DNA from: an uncultured Collinsella sp.
Lineage (GTDB): Bacteria > Actinomycetota > Coriobacteriia > Coriobacteriales > Coriobacteriaceae
NCBI GenBank assembly: GCA_902496005.1
Contig: CABUZI010000116.1
Location: 1 to 5,130 of the forward strand
Direction of reading: 5' to 3'
DNA: 5,130 nucleotides
Numbering within the stretch: position 1 is the first letter of the stretch; every line of letters starts with the position of its first letter. Made by a program: the position numbers and the translations under genes. This document shows positions 1 to 5,130 of the stretch, one piece after another. The notes beneath the pieces were generated by a model. The model did no database searches. It was given only the letters and a program-made list of their open reading frames with translations, and had not been told where the DNA came from.

Positions 1-37
1 CCCCTTTGTGGTGGTCGTTTCGGTCGCAGAGCAAAAA

Positions 38-69
38 GGCGGGCCATCTCACGCAAGAGATGACCCGCC
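38..69 (-). terminator. Intrinsic terminator closing the pst operon
   Basis: Arms 38-50 and 57-69 form a 13-bp stem around a 6-nt loop (51-56). The only mismatch on the plus strand (C44 against A63) becomes a G-U wobble in minus-strand RNA, so the stem is continuous only in that direction. On the minus strand the stem is followed at once by a T-run (complement of the A-run at 33-37). There is no T-run on the other side. This is a terminator for transcription leaving pstB, whose stop codon lies about 56 nt upstream. Confidence 0.87.
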
Positions 70-81
70 TCTCCAATCAGT

Positions 82-107
82 CCCGCGGCAACCGTGGCCG
101 CCGCGGG
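82..107 (-). other. GC-rich hairpin after the pstB stop codon
   Basis: Positions 82-89 and 100-107 are perfect 8-bp complementary arms, almost all G and C, around a 10-nt loop. The hairpin starts about 18 nt after the pstB stop codon and is not followed by a T-tract in either direction, so it is not a canonical terminator by itself. It may stabilise the 3' end of the pst mRNA or help the terminator at 38-69. Only the base pairing is seen; the role is inferred. Confidence 0.5.
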
Positions 108-125
108 CCTCGAGCATGTCCCGGA

Positions 126-998
126 CTAGGAGAACATGCCGGTGAGGTAATCATTCAGCCGCTTATCCTTGGGCCGTTGGAAAATCTCGTCGGTCTCGTC
201 GTACTCGACCATATCGCCCATGTAGAAGAACGCCGTGCGGTTGGACACACGCGACGCCTGCTCCATGTTGTGCGTCACGATGACGATGGCACGGTCGGCA
301 ACGATCGATGACATCAGGTCCTCGATCGCCAGCGTCGAGATGGGGTCGAGGGCCGAGCAGGGCTCGTCAAACAGAATCACATCGGGGTTGAGCGCCAACG
401 TGCGCGCAATGCACAGACGCTGCTGCTGGCCGCCCGAAAGCGCGTAGGCGCTCTTGTCGAGCTTGTCCTTGACCTCGTCCCACAGCGCCGCACCACGCAG
501 GCTATCCTCGACCATGCGATCGAGTTCGTCGCGGTCGGTGACACCGTGACGCTTGGGCGCAAACGTGATGTTGTCGCGAATGGACTTGCGGAAAGGATTG
601 GGCTGCTGGAACACCATGCCAATGGAGCGGCGCAGCTCGTAGGTGTTCTCGGTCTTGGTGTTCACGTTGCGCCCGCGGTAGTTGATCTCGCCCTCCACGC
701 AGCAGCCGCGAATCTCGCGATTCATCAGGTTAAGGCTGCGCAAAAAGGTCGACTTGCCGCAGCCCGAAGGCCCGATGAGCGCCGTGATCTCGCCCTTGTG
801 GAAGTCGAGAGACGTATTGTGCAGCGCATGGTGGTCGCCATAGTACACGTTGACGTCCTTGGCGGAGAGCACGACCTCGTCGCTCACGGACTTGCCGCTC
901 ACGCGCACGCGCTTTTCGCTCTCCCCCACACTCGACAGGAAGTCCTGGGTCTCGGACGATGCCGCTTCGGTTGCGGGCGTTACATTCATCTCGCTCAT
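126..998 (-). CDS. pstB: Phosphate ABC transporter, ATP-binding subunit PstB
   Basis: This is the cytoplasmic ATPase that powers phosphate import through PstC and PstA (290 aa). All ABC motifs are intact: Walker A GPSGCGKST at 76-84, Q-loop QQPNPF at 131-136, signature LSGGQQQR at 187-194, Walker B VILFDEP at 207-213, D-loop SALD at 215-218 and switch histidine H243. DEPCSALDPIST is typical of PstB rather than other ABC ATPases. The ATG (996-998) overlaps the pstA TGA as ATGA and has an AAGGAGG at 1010-1016, 11 nt upstream. A methionine at residue 4 would lie too far from that site. The protein has about 40 residues of Ser/Glu-rich sequence before the ABC domain, making it longer than E. coli PstB (257 aa). 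It is the last gene of the operon. Confidence 0.98.
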   Translation of the reverse strand: MSEMNVTPATEAASSETQDFLSSVGESEKRVRVSGKSVSDEVVLSAKDVNVYYGDHHALHNTSLDFHKGEITALIGPSGCGKSTFLRSLNLMNREIRGCCVEGEINYRGRNVNTKTENTYELRRSIGMVFQQPNPFRKSIRDNITFAPKRHGVTDRDELDRMVEDSLRGAALWDEVKDKLDKSAYALSGGQQQRLCIARTLALNPDVILFDEPCSALDPISTLAIEDLMSSIVADRAIVIVTHNMEQASRVSNRTAFFYMGDMVEYDETDEIFQRPKDKRLNDYLTGMFS

Positions 999-1921
999 TC
1001 GGCCGTCATCCTCCTTGCCAGTTGCTTGCCCACGATACGGGCGACTACGTTAAACAGCAGCACGCAAATCATCAGCAGTGCCGCGGTGCCCCAAACGATC
1101 TGCTGAGCCTCGGGGCTGCCCTCGCCATAGATCTTGTAGATGTGCACGGCGAGCGACTCGCCGGGACGGAACACGTTCCAAGCGCACGTGGGGCTCGACA
1201 GGTTAAAGCTCAAGAAGTTCAGACGCACCGGCGAGCTCATGCCCGAGGTAAAGAGCAGTGCCGCGGCCTCGCCAAACACGCGGCCGGCCGAAAGCACGAT
1301 GCCGGTCACGATGGCGGGCATGGCCTCGGGGATCAGGATGTGCAGCGTGGCTTCCCAACGAGTAAGGCCCATGGCCAGGCACGCATCGCGCTGGGTCTGC
1401 GGCACGTCCTCGAGCGCCTGCTGGATCACGCGCACCAGGATGGGGATGTTGAACATGGTGAGCGCGACGGCGCCGGAGATGATGGAGTACTTCCAGCCCA
1501 GCTGAACCGAGAACACCAGAAATCCGAACATGCCGACGACGATGGAAGGCAGCGAGGACAGCGTCTCGATGGCGGTGGAGGCGATGTCGCGGATGGGCCC
1601 GTCCGGCGCGTACTCGACCAGGAAGACCGCGCCGCCCAGGCTGATGGGCACCGAGATGATCAGGGTGATCAGCAGCAGATAGAACGAGTCGAACAGCTGA
1701 TAGAGCACGCCGCCCTGGGTTCCGTTGGCACGCGCGGGCTGCGTGAGGAAGCCCGGTTGGAACAGCGTCGAGATGCCCTCGAACAGGATATAGGCCACCA
1801 TGGAAATGACGACGAGCATGACGATGGCGACGATCGCCGTCAACACGCCCGTGGCGATGCGGTCCTGTTTTTGGACACGCCCGAGTCTCGCCTCGTCGAT
1901 ATGGATGCGCGTGCTAGCCAC
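995..1921 (-). CDS. pstA: Phosphate ABC transporter, permease subunit PstA
   Basis: This is one of the two membrane subunits that form the phosphate channel (308 aa from the chosen start). A cytoplasmic N-terminus is followed by a strong membrane segment at about 22-48, then further segments near 79-103, 122-140, 145-165, 200-218 and 276-296, giving the usual six. ETLSSLPSIVVGMFGF at about 119-134 is a PstA hallmark. The EAA-type coupling loop for PstB is RDACLAMGLTRW, about 178-189, followed by the I-L-I-P-E-A segment. I chose the GTG at 1919-1921 because AAGGGGG (1931-1937) sits 9 nt upstream. It overlaps the end of pstC by 8 nt, which suggests translational coupling. A TTG at 1943-1945 would add 8 residues but has no visible ribosome binding site. 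The TGA stop overlaps the pstB start. Confidence 0.96.
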   Translation of the reverse strand: MASTRIHIDEARLGRVQKQDRIATGVLTAIVAIVMLVVISMVAYILFEGISTLFQPGFLTQPARANGTQGGVLYQLFDSFYLLLITLIISVPISLGGAVFLVEYAPDGPIRDIASTAIETLSSLPSIVVGMFGFLVFSVQLGWKYSIISGAVALTMFNIPILVRVIQQALEDVPQTQRDACLAMGLTRWEATLHILIPEAMPAIVTGIVLSAGRVFGEAAALLFTSGMSSPVRLNFLSFNLSSPTCAWNVFRPGESLAVHIYKIYGEGSPEAQQIVWGTAALLMICVLLFNVVARIVGKQLARRMTAE

Positions 1922-2822
1922 GAGCCTTCGCCCCCTTGCGGCCAATGAGATGGATAATCAGGATGAAGATGAGGCTCATGCCCATCAGCAGCAGACCGAG
2001 CGCCCACAGAACGTCGTCCTGGGCTGAGCCCTCGGCATAGACAGCCATAGACGTGGTGAGCGTGGTGGTGATGGTGGACGCCGGCGACAGCAGCGACGTC
2101 GGCATGGCCTCGATGCCGCCGATAACCATGCGCACGGCGAGCGTCTCGCCAAAGGCGCGGGTCATGCCAAGGATGACCGCGGTCATGAGCGAGGGCATGG
2201 CGCTCTTGAGCACCACGTGCCAGATGGTCTGCCAGCGGGTATAGCCCAGCGCGAGCGAGCCCTGGCGGTAGCTGTCGGGCACGGCGCGCAGGCCATCGAC
2301 CGAAAGCGTGGTCATCGTAGGCAGGATCATAACGGCCAGCACGATGGCGCCGGGCAGGATACCCAGGCCCGTGCTCACGTGGAAAACGCTCTTCATAAGG
2401 CCGACGACAACGTGAAAGCCGATCAGGCCAAAGACGACCGAGGGAATACCGGTCAAAAGCTCAATAAGCGGCTGAAAGATCTTAGAGCCAAACTTAGGCT
2501 GGATCTCGACCGCGAAGATGGAAGAGCCGATGGCGATGGGCAGCGCGATGAGCGTGGAGAGCACCATGACCGCAAACGAGGTGACGATCAGGGGCAGGGC
2601 GCCGGTGTAGGGCAGCCCGCTTTCGGCCGTGTTGGCCAGGTCCCACTTGGTGCCGGTGAAGAACTCAACGACCGAAACGCCGTCCTTGACAAAAGCCGAG
2701 AGACCCTTTTGGGCGACCATAAAGATGAGTGCGGCAACGACAAGCGTCACGAGCGCTACGCACGCACCCGTGACGCCCAGGCCCACGTTCTCAAGGTCGC
2801 GCTTTGGCAGCTGTTTTGCCAT
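1914..2822 (-). CDS. pstC: Phosphate ABC transporter, permease subunit PstC
   Basis: This is the second membrane subunit of the phosphate importer and pairs with PstA (302 aa; E. coli PstC is 319). Membrane segments are visible near 15-36, 77-104, 122-145, 154-172, 207-223 and 272-294. Family motifs include ELLTGIPSVVFGLIGF at 121-136 and RAFGETLAV at 222-230. The EAA coupling loop is YRQGSLALGYTRW at 185-197. A periplasmic loop at about 40-75 (FFTGTKWDLAN...YGALP-like) matches the PstC pattern W-x-P/D...G. The ATG at 2820-2822 has GGAAAGG (2829-2835) 6 nt upstream. The gene follows pstS after 25 nt with no terminator between them, so both should share one transcript. Its 3' end overlaps the start of pstA. 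Confidence 0.97.
   Translation of the reverse strand: MAKQLPKRDLENVGLGVTGACVALVTLVVAALIFMVAQKGLSAFVKDGVSVVEFFTGTKWDLANTAESGLPYTGALPLIVTSFAVMVLSTLIALPIAIGSSIFAVEIQPKFGSKIFQPLIELLTGIPSVVFGLIGFHVVVGLMKSVFHVSTGLGILPGAIVLAVMILPTMTTLSVDGLRAVPDSYRQGSLALGYTRWQTIWHVVLKSAMPSLMTAVILGMTRAFGETLAVRMVIGGIEAMPTSLLSPASTITTTLTTSMAVYAEGSAQDDVLWALGLLLMGMSLIFILIIHLIGRKGAKARG
1931..1937 (-). promoter_or_regulatory. Ribosome binding site that decides the pstA start
   Basis: On the minus strand this reads AAGGGGG and ends 9 nt before the GTG at 1919-1921. It lies inside the 3' end of pstC. It favours the GTG over the upstream TTG at 1943-1945, which has only pyrimidine-rich sequence ahead of it. Confidence 0.6.
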
Positions 2823-2847
2823 TGCAAACCTTTCCGGGGGCGATTAC

Positions 2848-3786
2848 CTATTTAGCGGAGACCTTGCCGCTGGCGTCCTTGACGACCTTCATGGCAGAGA
2901 CGGGGATAAAGCCCTGCTCCTCGACAAGTTTGCCCTGGACGTCGTCGGAAAGCATAAAGTCTAGGAAGGCCTTGGTGGCCTCGTCGGCGTCCTTGGCGCA
3001 GTACATGTGCTCGGTAGCCCAGATCTTGAAGGAGTCGTCGGTGACATTCTTGCTCTTGGGCTCGACACCCTCGACCTTGACGGCGTTGAACTTGGAATCG
3101 TCAAAGTGCGAGAAGTCGAGGTAGGAGATGGCGTTGTCGGTGCTGCCCATCTGAGTCTGAACGTCGCCGGACTTGTCGAGCTCGGCGTCGCCCTTAAAGT
3201 CGACAGCCTCGTCGCCAAAGACGGCAGCCTCGAAGGTGGCGCGGGTACCGGAGCCGGCCTTGCGGTTGAGAACGACGATAGTAGCGTCGTCGCCGCCGAC
3301 CTCCTTCCAGTTGGTGATCTGGCCGGAGAAGATGCCCTTGAGCTGCTCGAGGGACAGGTCGTCGACCGTCACGTTCTTGGAGACGACGGGGCCCATGCCC
3401 ACGACGGCGACCTCGTGGTCGACGAGGTTCTTGACCTGGTCGGCCTCGAGTTTGGTCTCGGCGAAGACGTCGGAGTTACCGATGGTGACGGTGCCGGCGG
3501 CGACAGCGGTCAGGCCCTTGCCCGAACCGTTGCCCGAACCGGAGACGGAGACATCGGGGTTGGCGTCCATGAACTTCTCGGCAGCAGCCTCGACGAGAGC
3601 CTGGAACGAGGAGGCGCCGTCGTAGGTCACCTCGCCGGAGACGGACTCGGCAGCAGCGGCGCTACCCTTGTCGGCGGCGTCGGATGCGCCGGAGCCGCCG
3701 CAACCAACGAGGCCGAGACCGACGATGCTGGCAAGACCACCAGCGAGGCCGAGGAACTGACGACGAGAATAAGCCTGATCGAGCAT
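2848..3786 (-). CDS. pstS: Phosphate-binding lipoprotein PstS
   Basis: This is the extracytoplasmic receptor that binds phosphate and hands it to PstC/PstA (312 aa). The N-terminus carries a twin-arginine motif, SRRQFLG at 7-13, then a hydrophobic stretch and the lipobox LVGC at 26-29. It is therefore predicted to be a Tat-exported lipoprotein anchored at Cys29. A Gly/Ala/Ser/Asp linker (30-50) leads into the binding domain. Ligand-contacting loops of the family are seen as DGASSF (56-61), GSGNGSGKGL (83-92), GNSD (103-106) and RKAGSGTRATFE (175-186). LKGIFSGQITNWKEVGG (149-165) is a PstS hallmark. I chose the ATG at 3784-3786 because AAAGGAA (3791-3797) precedes it and the Tat signal then starts at residue 7. 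An in-frame ATG at 3802-3804 and a GTG at 3817-3819 lack such a site. It is the first gene of the operon. Confidence 0.97.
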   Translation of the reverse strand: MLDQAYSRRQFLGLAGGLASIVGLGLVGCGGSGASDAADKGSAAAAESVSGEVTYDGASSFQALVEAAAEKFMDANPDVSVSGSGNGSGKGLTAVAAGTVTIGNSDVFAETKLEADQVKNLVDHEVAVVGMGPVVSKNVTVDDLSLEQLKGIFSGQITNWKEVGGDDATIVVLNRKAGSGTRATFEAAVFGDEAVDFKGDAELDKSGDVQTQMGSTDNAISYLDFSHFDDSKFNAVKVEGVEPKSKNVTDDSFKIWATEHMYCAKDADEATKAFLDFMLSDDVQGKLVEEQGFIPVSAMKVVKDASGKVSAK

Positions 3787-3790
3787 GATC

Positions 3791-3797
3791 TTCCTTT
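3791..3797 (-). promoter_or_regulatory. Ribosome binding site that decides the pstS start
   Basis: The minus strand reads AAAGGAA here, 4 nt before the ATG at 3784-3786. The in-frame ATG at 3802-3804 would place this purine run inside the coding region and leave that start without a clear site, so the shorter protein with the Tat signal near its N-terminus is preferred. Confidence 0.65.
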
Positions 3798-3811
3798 CAT
3801 ACATGCGAATC

Positions 3812-3828
3812 GCGGGCACCCTGCCCGC
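3812..3828 (-). other. Hairpin in the pstS leader
   Basis: Arms 3812-3818 and 3822-3828 are perfectly complementary over 7 bp, mainly G and C, with a 3-nt loop. In the minus-strand RNA the hairpin ends 14 nt before the ribosome binding site of pstS. It lacks a T-tract and so is not a terminator. A second element just upstream, the perfect 10-bp palindrome CCCGATCGGG at 3853-3862, could form a small stem or be a protein site. Either may tune pstS translation or mRNA stability; only the symmetry is observed. Confidence 0.4.
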
Positions 3829-3930
3829 TTTGCTGTTTGGAAAGATACGGCCCCCGATCGGGCAGCGCCCGCGCCAACTGCGGTTTCTTACGGGCTATTG
3901 ATAGACCCTTACCGCAAGCGCGGCTCGGCT

Positions 3931-3949
3931 TTACAAACGAATAACAAAC
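3931..3949 (-). promoter_or_regulatory. Candidate Pho-box-like direct repeat upstream of pstS
   Basis: On the plus strand TTACAAAC (3931-3938) recurs as TAACAAAC (3942-3949), with starts exactly 11 bp apart and 7 of 8 bases matching. This is an AT-rich island in otherwise GC-rich sequence, about 145 bp ahead of the pstS start and just past the upstream terminator. PhoB/PhoP-family response regulators are known to bind direct repeats with 11-bp periodicity, and pst operons are classic targets. No strong -35/-10 pair is visible nearby. The best is a poor TTGGGG (3959-3954) with TGTAAA (3935-3930), as expected for an activator-dependent promoter. The operator role is inferred. Confidence 0.35.
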
Positions 3950-3980
3950 CCGCCCCCAAGCATGACCCGCCTTTTACACC

Positions 3981-4059
3981 AATAAAAACAAAGTTGCGGT
4001 GAAATAGTTCCTGTTTGGCTGTCAGGCAGCCGATTCTAGGAACTATTCCACCGCAACTT
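3981..4059 (-). terminator. Long inverted repeat with T-tract, terminator between the peptidase gene and the pst operon
   Basis: Arms 3991-4011 and 4039-4059 pair over 21 bp. The single plus-strand mismatch (A4002 against C4048) becomes a U-G wobble in minus-strand RNA. Inside the loop, GGCTG (4017-4021) pairs with CAGCC (4027-4031) to form a second hairpin. On the minus strand the stem is followed directly by TGTTTTTATT (3990-3981); the other side has no T-run. This fits an intrinsic terminator for transcripts arriving from the dipeptidase gene, whose stop is about 165 nt upstream. The stem is longer than most terminators, so it may be a repeated palindromic element that doubles as a terminator. 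Confidence 0.75.
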
Positions 4060-4223
4060 GCTAGAAGCCTGGGCGAAAGTACCGCCGGCTCGGTATTCGA
4101 ACTTGTATCCAAGCAAATTGTTGGGGTTTCCCAGGTGCCCGAGATTGCCCCGAAAGAGGAGCGCCGCGTACTTTGGTACGCAAGCGACGGTTTGAGGGGC
4201 AAGGTCGGGTGCCTGGGGAAGCC
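4060..4223. other. Intergenic stretch with a possible decayed coding fragment
   Basis: No certain gene lies here. On the plus strand, one frame stays open from 4003 to a TAG at 4264-4266, and its translation between about 4057 and 4222 looks protein-like, for example FELVSKQIVGVSQVPEIAP then KEERRVLWYASDG. There is no ATG start or ribosome binding site, since the frame begins within the inverted repeat, and it ends antisense to the peptidase gene. It could be a remnant of a gene whose 5' part is gone, or chance. A 6-bp hairpin GCGTAC/GTACGC (4166-4171 with 4176-4181) lies within it. I do not recognise the family. Confidence 0.3.
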
Positions 4224-5130
4224 CTACAGCTCTAGCTCATTCAAGCGCAGGATTGCCACGATATAGATCTTGAGTGCTTGCTTGAGCTGCTCCTCGTTGG
4301 CGCACTCGTTGGGGCCGTGCATCTGGCCGCCCCATGCGGGCAGCTCCAGGCCGGTCTCCTCGGGGCCAAACGAGACGGCGCGGGCAAAGTTGCGCGCATA
4401 CGTGCCGCCGCCCATGGCAAAGGGCTCGGCATGCTTGCCCGTAAACTCGTTATAGGTATCGATAAGCGCCTTCACGGCCGGATCGTCGGCAGACACCGAG
4501 AACGGCACCTTTGCGCGACCCACGCGATACGTCACGCCAAAGCGGCCCACGAGCGGCTCGAGCTGCTCGCAGATGGTATCGGCACTGGTGCTATCGGGGA
4601 AGCGCACGTCGATGACCTGCTCAATGTAGCCATCCACCACGCGGATGACGCCGGGGTTGCACGTGAGCGGGCCAAACGCCGCGCTCGTCGCATCGATACC
4701 CAGGCCGCGACCATAGGCGTCCGCATGCACAAAGGCCAGAAACTTGACAAACTCGTGCTCGGCAGGCGTCAGCAGGCGCTCGTCGCGCGCACCAAACGCG
4801 TCCTCGGCCTCACGCAGATACGCCACGATGAGGCCGACGGCATTGATCGTTCCCTCGGGCATCGAGGCATGACCGCCAATGCCGTGGGCGAAAATCTGCG
4901 CATGCCCGTTATCGAGTGCGGTGATCTCCAGGCGGTCGGCATTCTCAGCGGGTGCCGGCAGCTCATCGGCGGCAATCGCAAGCTCGCAGATAGACTGCGA
5001 CGGAATGGCGTTGCTCGCCTCGGCACCGCTCCAGGACACAATGCGCCCGCCGTCGATCTTGGGGCTCACAAACATCGCCCCAAACTGGCCCTTCTCGGCA
5101 TTACAGACCGGGAACTCGGCATCGGGCGTA
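4224..5130 (-). CDS. M20 family dipeptidase, PepV/Sapep type (5' end outside window)
   Basis: This is the C-terminal part, about 301 residues, of a cytoplasmic zinc-dependent dipeptidase that would cleave short peptides. The frame is open to the right edge, so the ATG at 5073-5075 is internal. The residues before it, TPDAEFPVCNAEKGQFGA, match the PepV signature T-P-D-A-E-F-P. The Asp there (codon 5121-5123) is a metal ligand in this family. Further landmarks are GGHASMPEGTINA (His codon 4869-4871), typical of the lid domain, GGGTYARNFARAVSFG in the C-terminal catalytic part, and QMHGPNE, whose His (4317-4319) should be the last metal ligand. PepV proteins are near 470 aa, so roughly the first 165 residues, including the H-x-D and Glu-Glu motifs, are missing. 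Assignment to the family is firm; substrate is not known. Confidence 0.93.
   Translation of the reverse strand, partial: TPDAEFPVCNAEKGQFGAMFVSPKIDGGRIVSWSGAEASNAIPSQSICELAIAADELPAPAENADRLEITALDNGHAQIFAHGIGGHASMPEGTINAVGLIVAYLREAEDAFGARDERLLTPAEHEFVKFLAFVHADAYGRGLGIDATSAAFGPLTCNPGVIRVVDGYIEQVIDVRFPDSTSADTICEQLEPLVGRFGVTYRVGRAKVPFSVSADDPAVKALIDTYNEFTGKHAEPFAMGGGTYARNFARAVSFGPEETGLELPAWGGQMHGPNECANEEQLKQALKIYIVAILRLNELEL

Noticed and set aside
959..1948. Long plus-strand open frame (329 codons) opposite pstA
   Set aside because: Its translation is rich in His, Asp, Gly, Arg and Gln with no domain pattern, which is typical of the antisense of a GC-rich membrane protein gene. The minus-strand pstA is certain.
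2217..2855. Plus-strand open frame (212 codons) opposite pstC
   Set aside because: It is an Asp/Arg/Gly/Gln-rich antisense reading of a clear permease gene, with no conserved motif.
3880..3915. Imperfect inverted repeat GCGGT...ACCGC with a partly paired centre in the pst leader
   Set aside because: The outer arms are only 5 bp and the inner pairing needs bulges and mismatches, too weak to call an operator or riboswitch.
3962..3972. AGGCGGGTCAT shared on the minus strand between the pst leader and the terminator stem at 60-70
   Set aside because: An 11-base match is expected by chance several times in a window of this size and GC content, and the flanks do not match.
3007..4002. Long plus-strand open frame (331 codons) opposite pstS
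   Set aside because: The translation is a low-complexity Gly/Val/Leu/Asp/Glu series produced by the complement of GC-rich pstS codons. It runs through the operon leader into the terminator repeat and has no family motif.
3909..4202. Minus-strand open frame (97 codons) across the intergenic region
   Set aside because: It starts at a TTG without a ribosome binding site, translates the terminator inverted repeat and the presumed pst promoter region, and has no recognisable domain.
1..5130. CRISPR array, tRNA, rRNA, transposase or phage genes
   Set aside because: I saw no regularly spaced repeats, tRNA-like cloverleaf, rRNA segments or mobile-element proteins on either strand.

Overview
The window is dominated by one high-affinity phosphate uptake operon on the minus strand. 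Its genes read pstS, pstC, pstA, pstB from right to left. To their right lies the 3' part of a minus-strand M20 dipeptidase gene (PepV/Sapep type) that runs off the right edge. All recognisable genes are on the minus strand. The high GC content, strong GC-rich Shine-Dalgarno sites, and a PstS that is both a predicted lipoprotein and carries a twin-arginine signal suggest an actinobacterium. The overall style fits Coriobacteriia such as Collinsella. That placement is an inference from style, not from a marker gene.

Layout, left to right: 1-37 holds nothing recognisable apart from the T-tract side of a terminator. 38-69 is an intrinsic terminator for the minus strand and 82-107 is a second GC-rich hairpin. 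Then come pstB (126-998), pstA (995-1921), pstC (1914-2822) and pstS (2848-3786). Positions 3787-3990 are the leader and presumed promoter region of the operon, with an 11-bp-spaced direct repeat that could be a Pho-box-like operator. 3991-4059 is a long inverted repeat with a T-tract, best read as the terminator that separates the peptidase gene from the pst operon. 4060-4223 is intergenic, possibly with a decayed coding fragment on the plus strand. 4224-5130 is the partial dipeptidase.

How the genes work together: PstS captures inorganic phosphate outside the membrane. PstC and PstA form the membrane channel and PstB hydrolyses ATP to drive import. The genes are tightly coupled: a 25-nt gap between pstS and pstC, an 8-nt overlap between pstC and pstA, and a 4-nt ATGA overlap between pstA and pstB. 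A terminator follows pstB directly, so phoU is not the next gene of this transcript, unlike the E. coli arrangement.

I found no convincing new biological system. The points most worth a second look are the long inverted repeat at 3991-4059, the direct repeat at 3931-3949, and the unexplained stretch at 4060-4223.
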